Positions 44,350 to 52,605 of a stretch of 52,907 bases of DNA are shown here, piece after piece. Every line of letters begins with the position of its first letter. The stretch's first letter is position 1. The translations under genes were made by a program, and so were the position numbers. Below the pieces are notes generated by a model. That model saw only the letters and a list, made by a program, of their open reading frames with translations, did no database searches and had not been told where the DNA came from. This stretch comes from Desulfuromonadales bacterium (GTDB lineage Bacteria > Desulfobacterota > Desulfuromonadia > Desulfuromonadales > JAHYIW01): contig JARGFI010000016.1 in assembly GCA_029210745.1 (NCBI GenBank), positions 1 to 52,907 of the forward strand, in the 5' to 3' direction.

Positions 44350-44844
44350 ATGCAAGAAACTGACATTCAGGACGCCATCAAGCGTTCGATCCAAACCGAA
44401 AAAAACGCGATGAACTTTTACCAGCTGGCCGCCAGTCATATGACAAACGCCGCCGCCAAAAAGTTGTTCGAACTGCTGGCGCGTGAAGAGCGCGAGCACA
44501 CTGAACAGTTTTTTTCAATCTATGAGGGGACCGACCTGCCATCGTTCGATGATTTTATCAGGCAACCGGCGCTAACCGACTCCAGCTGGATGAGTGGTCT
44601 GCTGAAAAATATCGACAACAATTTTACGGAACGTAAAGCGATGGAGCTGGCGCTCGACAAAGAGCAAAAACTCGAAGCAAAGCTCAAGGAGATGGCCGCA
44701 AAGATAACCGATCCGGCGATTCGCGCCATTTATGAGAAAAACATCAAATCAACCCATAACCATTATGTTTTGATTGAATCTGAATATGCCCGCTTGATGG
44801 GCATGGTTCACGAAACTGACATCGACACGTTTGTTCGCGAATAA
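44350..44844 (+). CDS. ferritin-like/rubrerythrin-type diiron protein
   Basis: 164 residues beginning MQETDIQDAIKRSIQTEKNA, with the four-helix ferritin-like pattern: E in QTEKNAMNFYQLAASH, EREHTEQF, and ExxH-type residues later (NHYVLIESEYARL). No rubredoxin module. Such proteins handle peroxide or iron in anaerobes. AAGGAGA is 5 bases from the ATG. The YkgJ gene follows immediately. Confidence 0.85.
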   Translation: MQETDIQDAIKRSIQTEKNAMNFYQLAASHMTNAAAKKLFELLAREEREHTEQFFSIYEGTDLPSFDDFIRQPALTDSSWMSGLLKNIDNNFTERKAMELALDKEQKLEAKLKEMAAKITDPAIRAIYEKNIKSTHNHYVLIESEYARLMGMVHETDIDTFVRE

Positions 44845-44852
44845 ACAGGGTG

Positions 44853-45566
44853 ATGATTTCGCCCAAAACAACGGAGGCTGGCGGAAACACCGGTCTTCAG
44901 TTGACCAACTTCAGCTTTGGTGAGTTTCAGGACAAGGTCGCCGCGATCACCGGCACGGCATTACGCGCCGGTGATCGATGTGCCGGCTTGGCACAATTGT
45001 TCAGCCTGACGGACAGACTGCTGCAAACAAACCTTGCTGATGACGACGCAATCGCCTGCGGCCCCGGCTGTGGTGCATGTTGTGTGGTCAATGTCGCGGT
45101 TCTTTATCCTGAGGCGTTACTCGTGGCGAATCACATTGACTCCATCGAGGAGCAAGAATCCCGCCACCGCGTGCGAGAAACGGTGTCGGAGCTGGCTGCG
45201 GCAATCCGCTGGCTGGACAGCGAGGAACGGCTGCTGCTGCACAAACCCTGCGCTTTTCTGACCTTTGACGCAACCTGCTCCATCCACCCCTCGCGCCCCC
45301 TGCTGTGTCGCAGTGTCAATTCAGTCAGTGCCGACGACTGCCGCGCAGCCACGGTCGTCACAACGCTCGGTCCCCCCCCGCTGATCATCACCAATCTGTT
45401 TCAGAAACAGCTCTATGAAACGGCCTTTGCCGGGGTTGCGCAAGGGCTTGAGGCGGAGCAACGGCCAACCTGCTCCGGTAAACTGGCGATTGTTCTCGAC
45501 GCGTTTTTGGCCGTTACAGCGGCACAACGAACGCCGGAGGTTTTCGTCAACAGCTGCCGCTACTAA
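44853..45566 (+). CDS. YkgJ-family cysteine-cluster protein
   Basis: 237 residues. The CGPGCGACCVVNVAVLYPEA block and later HKPCAFLTFDATCSIHPSRP LLCRSV form the YkgJ-type cysteine cluster, thought to bind zinc or an iron-sulphur centre. Starts at ATG 44853 (GTG 44850 is possible), 8 bases after the ferritin-like gene, so probably one transcript; the pairing hints at metal or oxidative-stress handling. Confidence 0.83.
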   Translation: MISPKTTEAGGNTGLQLTNFSFGEFQDKVAAITGTALRAGDRCAGLAQLFSLTDRLLQTNLADDDAIACGPGCGACCVVNVAVLYPEALLVANHIDSIEEQESRHRVRETVSELAAAIRWLDSEERLLLHKPCAFLTFDATCSIHPSRPLLCRSVNSVSADDCRAATVVTTLGPPPLIITNLFQKQLYETAFAGVAQGLEAEQRPTCSGKLAIVLDAFLAVTAAQRTPEVFVNSCRY

Positions 45567-45583
45567 GGATGTCAACCGCTCGC

Positions 45584-46102
45584 TCAGAACAATTTCCCGC
45601 CCAGACTGGCCATCGCCGCCAACAACAGACCGATCAGTAAAACGACCATCCCGTTGCGCAGCAAGGCGTATTTGCGGGTTAACCGAAATTTACCCAGATA
45701 GTAAATTTCATGCAGATAGGCATCGTACAACTTTTCCCGGCTGGCAATGGTTTCCTTGAAGACGGCAACAAACTCATCCTCGGTGAGTTCCGCAAATGAA
45801 CGGAAATAAAAGAGGTTGGTCTTGTCGGTGACATGCCAGGGAGGAATAATTGCCAGGATGGACAGTAAGATGCTGATCAGACCGGCGGTGACCAGGACCA
45901 CGATGGTGAGCAACGCCAGATTTTCAAATTGTGCCAGCGCAACCGTAATGATCAATGATGAGGCGGTCATCACCATCGAAGCCTTGGCATCGGCCATTTT
46001 ATTGAGTGTCATATGCTTTTCCAGATTGGCTCGCAAGGCATTGCTGGCGAGCAGGCGTGGCAGAATCGGTTCATCGGTTGTCGGACTGACATCGCTGTTC
46101 AT
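45584..46102 (-). CDS. DUF5706/PycTM-like membrane protein
   Basis: 172 residues. A soluble head with LNKMADAKASMVMTASSLIITV, two adjacent membrane segments (about 46-66 and 68-92), a cytoplasmic region with FYFRSFAELTEDEF, and a last segment (about 150-168). This fits the DUF5706 family, which includes the PycTM effectors of Pycsar anti-phage systems (cUMP/cCMP-activated membrane proteins). No cyclase lies nearby, so a defence role is only a possibility. It is divergent from the sensor kinase. Confidence 0.65.
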   Translation of the reverse strand: MNSDVSPTTDEPILPRLLASNALRANLEKHMTLNKMADAKASMVMTASSLIITVALAQFENLALLTIVVLVTAGLISILLSILAIIPPWHVTDKTNLFYFRSFAELTEDEFVAVFKETIASREKLYDAYLHEIYYLGKFRLTRKYALLRNGMVVLLIGLLLAAMASLGGKLF

Positions 46103-46185
46103 GGTCTTTTCCTTTCACGCAAAAGAGGAATCAAGTGTGCTGAAACACAGTGCATTTTATAAGCGGCTGTGTTAACTATGAAATT

Positions 46186-47577
46186 ATGCGTCTGAAACTC
46201 AAACAACAAATCATGCTGACGCCAGCGCTGGTTTTACTGTTGCTGTCGTTGTTACTCGGTTTTCTTCAGTATTCCTACTGGGATCTTTCCGTCAAGCGCC
46301 AGGAAGCCAAAGATTTACGCACCTCGTTCATCGCCCTGACCGAGGCCGATATGGCCATGCAGCGCATTCATGCACTAATGACACGTTTCAGCTCCCAGAC
46401 GCTCCCTGATATCAGTCGTCTGGAAGAGATGGCGAGTCTCTACACCCACCTTGCCTCGGCACTTAACCGGCTCAGTACAACTTCCTTCCTGACCGCTACA
46501 GATCACCAGATCATCAACCAGGCGCGTGAAAAACTGAACCCCGGCGCAGGATTTAACAGCGAACATTTTCGCAATGCCTATTCCGCCCTGTTCCCGATGC
46601 TGGCTGAGCTTTCCGCGCGGTTACAGGAAAAACGTTCAAAGATCCAGGATGTTCATAAGGATAATATTGAAGAAATGGTCGACCGCAGTGCGTTTCTGTC
46701 GATTGTTGTCGTCGGCGGCGTCATTCTAATCGGCATTTTCAGCTCGATTGTCTTTATCCGGCGCATTTTACGCCGTATCGAAGCTCTCACCAACAGCGCG
46801 ACCAATATCGCGGCAGGGAATCTCACCCCGCCCCCGGCTCCGCAACAAATCAATGACGAACTTGACCAGTTGGCACTCTCTATCAATCTGATGACAGACA
46901 AGCTGATCCGCGTTGTCAGCACCGAAAAGCTGCTGGAGGGTGCGGAAGACGAACGCCGCCGTCTGGCTATGGACATCCACGATCAGACCCTGTCTGACCT
47001 CAGCGGTGTGCTGCGCGGCATTCAGGAGCTGCGCGACGGGGCGACGTTAGCAGAGGAGCGCTCACGTCTGGAAAAGGATCTGATCAAGGCCATCGGCAAC
47101 CTGCGCGAAGTGATGGACAACCTTCACCCGCAAACGCTCGATATCCTCGGTCTCGGCGCGGCGTTGCAATCGCACCTCGAACGCCATCTGGGAAAAGCCG
47201 GATTGCCGGAGTATCACCTCTACATCAGCGACGAAACCGCCCGTCCCGACTTGTCAAAGACGTCCCAATTGGCCATTTACCGCATTGCCGTCGAGGCGAT
47301 TCATAACGTGATCAAGCATGCCCGTGCTTCCCGCTACGAAGTTCATCTTGCAAAACACGGAGATGCCCTGCTCCTGGCCGTTGAAGACAACGGCGCCGGT
47401 TTTGATTACGACCAGGCACTGCTCAGTGGCGGACGCGGATTGTTCAATATTTGCGAGCGTGCGTACAACATCGGTGCAACAGTCAACTGGAGCCGTTCAC
47501 GTTTTAGCAGCGGCAGCCGCTTTGAGCTGCTGGTACCGAAAGCCTTCCCCGCAGGAGAACCCCATGTCGCTGATTAA
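46186..47577 (+). CDS. NarL-type sensor histidine kinase
   Basis: 463 residues. Two membrane segments (about 10-30 and 165-190) bracket a periplasmic sensor of about 135 residues, followed by HAMP, HisKA_3 (H265 in RRLAMDIHDQTLSDL) and an HATPase (VEDNGAGFD, GGRGLFNI). The partner is the adjacent response regulator; the reading frames overlap by 14 bases. The start MRLKLKQQIMLTP is chosen because it leads straight into the first membrane segment. Confidence 0.9.
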   Translation: MRLKLKQQIMLTPALVLLLLSLLLGFLQYSYWDLSVKRQEAKDLRTSFIALTEADMAMQRIHALMTRFSSQTLPDISRLEEMASLYTHLASALNRLSTTSFLTATDHQIINQAREKLNPGAGFNSEHFRNAYSALFPMLAELSARLQEKRSKIQDVHKDNIEEMVDRSAFLSIVVVGGVILIGIFSSIVFIRRILRRIEALTNSATNIAAGNLTPPPAPQQINDELDQLALSINLMTDKLIRVVSTEKLLEGAEDERRRLAMDIHDQTLSDLSGVLRGIQELRDGATLAEERSRLEKDLIKAIGNLREVMDNLHPQTLDILGLGAALQSHLERHLGKAGLPEYHLYISDETARPDLSKTSQLAIYRIAVEAIHNVIKHARASRYEVHLAKHGDALLLAVEDNGAGFDYDQALLSGGRGLFNICERAYNIGATVNWSRSRFSSGSRFELLVPKAFPAGEPHVAD

Positions 47578-48319
47578 TATCGTCATTGCCGAAGACAATC
47601 CCAAAGATCTCGAATTTCTGGAACGTCTGCTCAAACGCTGGCCGACACCACCCCGGGTTGAACACGCTTCTAATGGCGCGGTGGCACTGGAGTTGGCGCT
47701 GGCACACGATGTCCCGCTGGTGATCAGCGATATCCAGATGCCGGAGCTTAACGGTATCGATTTTGCCCACGCCCTCTGGGAAAAACGCCCGGCGGCACGG
47801 ATAATTTTTTGGAGTCAGTTCAAGGATGAGATGTACGTGCGCGCGCTGGCGAAGATTGTGCCGCCGGAAACCGTTTACGGCTATGTGCTCAAGTCGAGCG
47901 ACAAAGAGCGCATCGAAAATGCGGTGCGCACCGTCCTGCTCGACGAGCAGTGCTGGATTGACCCCGAAGTCCGCAAGATTCAGGGACGCACCGGGCACTC
48001 CCAGACAGCACTCTCCGATATCGAATATGAGGCCTTGATCGATATCTCTCTCGGGTTGACCGACAATCTTATCGCCCAACGCCGCTATCTCTCGCGCCGC
48101 GGAGTCCAGAGCCGCCTGAACAATCTCTACATCAAACTCGGCATCGACCAGGAGCAGTTCATCACCGAAAAAGCCGGTGACGCCCTCAACCTGCGCAATC
48201 GGGCGGTGGCGGTTTCGCTGCACCGCGGTCTGATCAACGCTTTTGAACTCGCCCAGGAAGAAGAAGAATTACAGAGTTGGATTAAACGCTTTAAAACCAC
48301 CCATCGCGCCAAGGAATAA
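47564..48319 (+). CDS. response regulator with LuxR-like output
   Basis: 251 residues. Receiver with D56 in ISDIQMP and K110 (YVLKSSD). The C-terminal region has the LuxR/NarL helix-turn-helix layout (LSDIEYEALIDISLGLTDNLIAQRRYLSRRGVQSRL NNLYIKLGI). CAGGAG lies about 7 bases before the ATG. The start lies inside the kinase gene, typical of a coupled two-component pair. The target genes are unknown; the neighbouring EfpL-like gene is convergent. Confidence 0.9.
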   Translation: MSLINIVIAEDNPKDLEFLERLLKRWPTPPRVEHASNGAVALELALAHDVPLVISDIQMPELNGIDFAHALWEKRPAARIIFWSQFKDEMYVRALAKIVPPETVYGYVLKSSDKERIENAVRTVLLDEQCWIDPEVRKIQGRTGHSQTALSDIEYEALIDISLGLTDNLIAQRRYLSRRGVQSRLNNLYIKLGIDQEQFITEKAGDALNLRNRAVAVSLHRGLINAFELAQEEEELQSWIKRFKTTHRAKE

Positions 48320-48323
48320 CCCT

Positions 48324-48887
48324 TCAGGCACGAGAGACAAACCGCCCCTCGCGCGTGTCAACCTTGATGGTCTCCCCCGTTTCGAGATAACCGGGGACCT
48401 GGAGCGTCATCCCGGTTTCAAGAAGCGCTTCCTTGGTTTGCGCCTGGGCGGTAGCATTTTTGATCGCCGGAGCGGTTTCTGTGACCATCAACTCAACGGT
48501 CATCGGCGGCTCGACACTGACCACCCGCCCCTCAAACACACCGAGCATCACATCGGTGCCATCGAGCAGATACCCCTTGACCGGGGCGAACATCTCGCCC
48601 CCGACCTCATACTGCTCATAATTCTCCAGATCCATAAAAACCCCTCCATCGGCCCCGACATAGAGAAACTGGCCTTTGCGTTTTTCAAAGTCAGCCTCGT
48701 CCAGCTTGTCTCCGGACTTGAATGCCCGCTCAAGAACCTGACCGGTCAGCAGGTTGCGATATTTGGTTTTAACCAGCGTATTCCCGCCTCGGGCGGAGGG
48801 TGACTGTTGATGGATATCGAGGATTAAACACGGGGCACCCTCAATCTGGATTACCAGACCACGCTTAAAATCGGCCGTTGTAATCAT
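48324..48887 (-). CDS. efpL: elongation factor P-like protein EfpL (YeiP)
   Basis: 187 residues with EF-P domain order (N-terminal KOW-like, middle OB, C-terminal OB). The loop tip is QSPSARGGNTL with Arg at position 33, as in E. coli EfpL, and lacks the PGKG lysine of EF-P. MITTADFKRG matches the expected start. The gene is divergent from efp across 176 bases. EfpL relieves ribosome stalling without needing the EpmA modification; this role is transferred from E. coli. Confidence 0.85.
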   Translation of the reverse strand: MITTADFKRGLVIQIEGAPCLILDIHQQSPSARGGNTLVKTKYRNLLTGQVLERAFKSGDKLDEADFEKRKGQFLYVGADGGVFMDLENYEQYEVGGEMFAPVKGYLLDGTDVMLGVFEGRVVSVEPPMTVELMVTETAPAIKNATAQAQTKEALLETGMTLQVPGYLETGETIKVDTREGRFVSRA

Positions 48888-49063
48888 ATCAATTCTCCGT
48901 GGTGGGCTGATTGGTAAATTTGCGCGCGAATGTAGCACAACGGCTGACAGCAAAGCAATCGGTCTCTTATATTTTTCATGACAGAGGAAGCGCTTTTATG
49001 CTTAAATGCGGTCCCTCAGTGATAATTCATGTATATTTCACATAACCGCTAAAGGAGAAGTTA

Positions 49064-49627
49064 ATGTACTCATGCGCCGACCTGAAAAAAGGTCTGAAAG
49101 TGATGATCGACGGGGAGCCGCACGTCGTCGTTCAGTTTGATTTCACCAAGCCGGGCAAGGGGCAGGCCCTCTACAAATGCAAACTGCGCAACATGATTAC
49201 CGGGTCGCTTTTTGACCGCACCTACCGCTCCGGTGAATCGTTTGAACCGGCCAGCCTGGATGAACGCGACATGCAGTTCCTGTATCAGGATGAAACCGGC
49301 TACGTTTTCATGGATCAGAAGAATTACGAGCAGATCGTTCTGACCGCGGACGTCCTGGGGGATGATAAATATTTCCTGGTCGACAACATGGAAGTCGAGA
49401 TCCTGATGCACGGGGAGCGCGGCATCGGCATCACCTTGCCAAACTTCGTCACCCTCCGTGTCACCGAGTCAGACCCCTGGGTCAAGGGAGATACCGCCGC
49501 CGGCAACAACAAACCGGCAACCGTCGAAACCGGCTACACCCTGCAGGTTCCATCCTTTGTCGAACAAGGCACCCTGATTCAGATTGACACCAGGACCGGC
49601 GACTACGTCACCCGCGTCAAGGAATAA
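49064..49627 (+). CDS. efp: translation elongation factor P
   Basis: 187 residues. The loop motif KPGKGQA carries K32, the residue modified by EpmA in this type of EF-P. Three EF-P domains, full length, relieves stalling at polyproline. AAAGGAG precedes the ATG. epmA lies 49 bases downstream. No epmB or epmC was seen in the window. Confidence 0.95.
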   Translation: MYSCADLKKGLKVMIDGEPHVVVQFDFTKPGKGQALYKCKLRNMITGSLFDRTYRSGESFEPASLDERDMQFLYQDETGYVFMDQKNYEQIVLTADVLGDDKYFLVDNMEVEILMHGERGIGITLPNFVTLRVTESDPWVKGDTAAGNNKPATVETGYTLQVPSFVEQGTLIQIDTRTGDYVTRVKE

Positions 49628-49676
49628 AACTTCAGCGGAAGCCCCGCGAATAAAAGAGACAAACCAGGGTGTTCGC

Positions 49677-50588
49677 ATGACAGAACCAAACTGGGCATTG
49701 GCCCGTAAACAGCGCCAGCTGGAACAGCGAGCCCGGATCATCCAAGCGATCCGGGCTTTCTTCATTGAACGTGATTATCTCGAAGTTGACACGCCGCAAC
49801 GGATTCCCGCCAATGCCCCGGAACTGCACATCGACGCCATTGCCAGCGGCGAACAGTGGTTACAAACCTCACCGGAACTGTGCATGAAACGGCTCCTGGC
49901 GGCAGGTCACAAGCGCCTTTTCCAGCTCTGTCACGTCTGGCGCGACGGGGAGCGGGGCGCCCGCCATCTGCCGGAATTCACCTTGCTTGAATGGTATCGC
50001 GCCGGGGTTGATTATCACCGCCTGATGACCGAATGCGAAGAACTTTTGGGGGCATTGATCCCGGCACAAAGTTTTACCTATCAGGGGCAGAAAGTCGACT
50101 TGAACCCGCCGTGGCCGCGCATGACCATCGCAGAGGCGTTTGCCCGGCACACCAGGATTTCGGTCGCGACCGCCTTGGCGACAGATTGCTTCGATGAGCT
50201 GTTGACCGAGCAGATTGAGCCCCAACTCGGTCCAGGACCGATCTTTCTGACGGAATACCCTGCGCCACTGGCGGCACTGGCACGAAAAAGTCCAGCCAAC
50301 CCGCTGGTCGCGGAACGTTTTGAACTTTACCTTGGCGGGCTGGAGCTGGCTAACGCCTTCTCTGAACTGACCGACCCCGGCGAACAACGCACCCGTTTTG
50401 AACGCGACGAAGCGCAACGCCGCGCGCTGGGAAAAGATCCCTGGCAAACTCCGGAAAAATTTCTGGACGCGTTACAAACGATGCCCCCCTCGGCCGGCAT
50501 TGCCCTCGGCGTTGACCGGCTGGTTATGCTCCTGACCGACAGTGCGACCATCGACCAGGTCGTCCCTTTTACCCCGGAGGAGTTGTAA
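49677..50588 (+). CDS. epmA: EF-P lysine ligase EpmA
   Basis: 303-residue class II LysRS-like enzyme without the anticodon-binding domain. It attaches beta-lysine to the EF-P lysine. Motif 2 FQLCHVWRDGERGARHLPEFTLLEW and motif 3 GIALGVDRLVML are present, and the N-terminus ALARKQRQLEQRARIIQAIR fits. The start MTEPNWALARK is preferred over an in-frame ATG inside efp. It neighbours its substrate gene efp. Confidence 0.92.
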   Translation: MTEPNWALARKQRQLEQRARIIQAIRAFFIERDYLEVDTPQRIPANAPELHIDAIASGEQWLQTSPELCMKRLLAAGHKRLFQLCHVWRDGERGARHLPEFTLLEWYRAGVDYHRLMTECEELLGALIPAQSFTYQGQKVDLNPPWPRMTIAEAFARHTRISVATALATDCFDELLTEQIEPQLGPGPIFLTEYPAPLAALARKSPANPLVAERFELYLGGLELANAFSELTDPGEQRTRFERDEAQRRALGKDPWQTPEKFLDALQTMPPSAGIALGVDRLVMLLTDSATIDQVVPFTPEEL

Positions 50589-50685
50589 ATCAAAAAACGG
50601 AACATTTATTGCTGAGATAGATTACTGCTGCGATTGCAGATAATGATTCATGCAAGAATATGTGATTGGCGGGAGGAGGTTGATT

Positions 50686-50874
50686 ATGGCGCGCCCATGC
50701 GATCTGCAATGCGATTTTTTTCAATCAACAAAAAATGATCCCAAACTCGCCGAAATGTCCCAATTGTACTGTCGCGGCTCACTCGTCGAAGCCTGTCGGC
50801 GCCGTGAATTGTACCTGTCCGGAAAAACACCGCCCCAAGGGATGACCCCGAAAGGCTCCGGTACAGACGACTGA
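50686..50874 (+). CDS. small four-cysteine protein, function unknown
   Basis: 62 residues. MARPCDLQCDFFQS, later YCRGSLVEACRRREL; the four cysteines (CxxxC ... C-x7-C) may bind zinc or Fe-S. GGGAGGAGG is a very strong ribosome site 6-7 bases before this ATG; the upstream in-frame ATG is rejected. Followed by a bidirectional terminator. Similar small proteins occur, as I recall, in Geobacter relatives. Confidence 0.75.
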   Translation: MARPCDLQCDFFQSTKNDPKLAEMSQLYCRGSLVEACRRRELYLSGKTPPQGMTPKGSGTDD

Positions 50875-50950
50875 TATTTTTCAAATCGCTGATAAATCGC
50901 GGAATTTATAGTGGTCAAAACGCGGCAGCATGGCGATTTCACCTTGAACG

Positions 50951-50994
50951 AAAAGAGCCCGAGACGGACCATCACCGTTGCGGGCTCTTTTGTT
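50951..50994. terminator. bidirectional intrinsic terminator
   Basis: AAAAGAGCCCG (50951-50961) pairs with CGGGCTCTTTT (50981-50991), with an inner ACGG/CCGT pair. It serves the small cysteine gene and the facing transaldolase gene. Confidence 0.88.
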
Positions 50995-51049
50995 TCATTC
51001 TCACGGTTAACCGAAAGTTTTTAACACTTGCCGTGCCTCGTGGCGGGCA

Positions 51050-51697
51050 TTACTCTTGCGTTTTTTTCCAGTCCGCAAGAAATTTTTCGATGCCGATATC
51101 GGTCAGCGGGTGCTTGGCCAGCTGCTTGATCACGCCATAGGGAATGGTGCAGATATCCGCGCCGATCAGCCCGGCACTGAGGACATGTTGCGGCCCACGC
51201 ACCGATGCGACGATGATCTCGGTGTCATAGCCGTAATTAACAAAGAGTGCGCGGATCTGTTCGACCCCTTCCATGCCGTCGTGGCCGATGTCGTCGAGAC
51301 GGCCGACAAACGGTGACACATAGGTGGCCCCGGCTTTGGCAGCCAGCAACGCCTGGAGTGGCGAGAACACTAACGTCACATTAGTTTTGACCCCTTCGGC
51401 AGAAAAAATGCGCGTGGCCTTGAGCCCCTCTTCGGTCATCGGCAACTTGATGACGATCTGGCCAGGGGCCAGCTTCGCCAGCTCGCGCCCCTCCGCCACC
51501 ATCCCTTCCGCATCGAGGGCAATCACCTCGGCGGAGATCGGGCCGGAGACGATCGTTGCAATCTCCCGAATAACTTCGTAAAAATCACGACCGCTCTTGG
51601 CAATCAGCGAAGGGTTGGTCGTTACGCCGTCAACCAGTCCCAGTTCATTAGCCGCGCGAATCTCGTCAACTTCGGCAGTATCGATAAAAAATTTCAT
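51050..51697 (-). CDS. tal: transaldolase, TalC/MipB (FSA-like) family
   Basis: 215-residue Schiff-base aldolase with K84 (IVIKLPMT). [10 protein letters not shown] and [25 protein letters not shown] match the family. Position 130 is Phe (SPF), where fructose-6-phosphate aldolase has Tyr; Phe favours transaldolase over FSA chemistry. GGGAGGACC precedes the start [10 protein letters not shown]. Non-oxidative pentose phosphate pathway. Confidence 0.88.
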   Translation of the reverse strand: MKFFIDTAEVDEIRAANELGLVDGVTTNPSLIAKSGRDFYEVIREIATIVSGPISAEVIALDAEGMVAEGRELAKLAPGQIVIKLPMTEEGLKATRIFSAEGVKTNVTLVFSPLQALLAAKAGATYVSPFVGRLDDIGHDGMEGVEQIRALFVNYGYDTEIIVASVRGPQHVLSAGLIGADICTIPYGVIKQLAKHPLTDIGIEKFLADWKKTQE

Positions 51698-51719
51698 TGG
51701 TCCTCCCAAAAAAAGTTTT

Positions 51720-51971
51720 TCAGTGGGTTTTCAGATAGGTATCACAACACTCTTTGGAACAGAAATAAATTTTCTTCCCCGCGACCGTAGAACTGATCGC
51801 CGTATCCGTCGGAATAAATGTTCCGCACTGCGGATCCTCGACCATCGGTTCCCCTTGTCGGGAGAGCGGGCCCTGCGTAGCGGTTGACGGAGGCAGGACC
51901 GTGCGCAGCCATCTTTTTACCAGTGAGTAAGCGATCCAGGCCAACGCGCTAAAAATCAGTAATCGAATCAT
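51720..51971 (-). CDS. membrane-anchored TRASH/YHS-like protein
   Basis: 83 residues. One N-terminal membrane segment ([15 protein letters not shown]) and a short domain with DPQCGTFI and [13 protein letters not shown], the cysteine pattern of TRASH/YHS-type metal-binding modules. Possibly a metallochaperone or sensor. It precedes the transaldolase gene on the same strand. Confidence 0.7.
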   Translation of the reverse strand: MIRLLIFSALAWIAYSLVKRWLRTVLPPSTATQGPLSRQGEPMVEDPQCGTFIPTDTAISSTVAGKKIYFCSKECCDTYLKTH

Positions 51972-51975
51972 TTTC

Positions 51976-52473
51976 CTACCATATTGTCCGCACGCGCTGG
52001 ACTCCGGAGACAGGAAGTTTGTTTAATAATGAGGCGAACGTCTCGCCAGACACCGGATGCGGCCAATCCGGCACCAGGTCACACAACGGTTCCAAAACAA
52101 AACGGCGCTCATGCAACCGGGGGTGAGGCAGCTGCAAATCGGGCGCATTGAGTACCAGCGCATCATAACAGAGCACATCAACATCAAGGGTGCGTGCTCC
52201 CCAGCGAATCTGGCGCTCACGACCGGCACGCTGTTCAAGTTCGTGACAAAAGGCCAGTAATACCGCCGGGGGGAGTGATGTCGCGATCCTCAGCACCGCA
52301 TTCAAATAATCCGGCTGATTCGGCGGTCCGCCGACCGCAGCGGTACTAAAGAGACCGGACGAACGGTCAAGGCGGATGCGCGGATGTGCTTCCAGATCCG
52401 CACGCGCCGCAGCCAAAGATGCTTCGCGGTCTCCAAGATTTGAGCCGAGGCCCAATAATGCCGTTATCATCAT
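51976..52473 (-). CDS. folK: dihydropterin pyrophosphokinase FolK
   Basis: 165 residues from the chosen start MMITALLGLGSNLGDR. Binds ATP and 6-hydroxymethyl-dihydropterin in folate synthesis: signatures LGLGSNLGDRE, TLDVDVLCYDAL and PHPRLHERRFVLEPL are intact. A start 15 bases upstream is possible. The membrane-anchored gene begins 4 bases after its stop. Confidence 0.93.
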   Translation of the reverse strand: MMITALLGLGSNLGDREASLAAARADLEAHPRIRLDRSSGLFSTAAVGGPPNQPDYLNAVLRIATSLPPAVLLAFCHELEQRAGRERQIRWGARTLDVDVLCYDALVLNAPDLQLPHPRLHERRFVLEPLCDLVPDWPHPVSGETFASLLNKLPVSGVQRVRTIW

Positions 52474-52605
52474 ATCACCAGGGGCCAATTAAAGCACAGC
52501 CAGCAGCAGCCGTCAATTACCGCGACGGTTCCATCTTGAAATTAACCGATCCGGCTGCTATCTTCACGCAGAGAACAACTTCAGCTCTTCCCCCTTGGAA
52601 AATTT

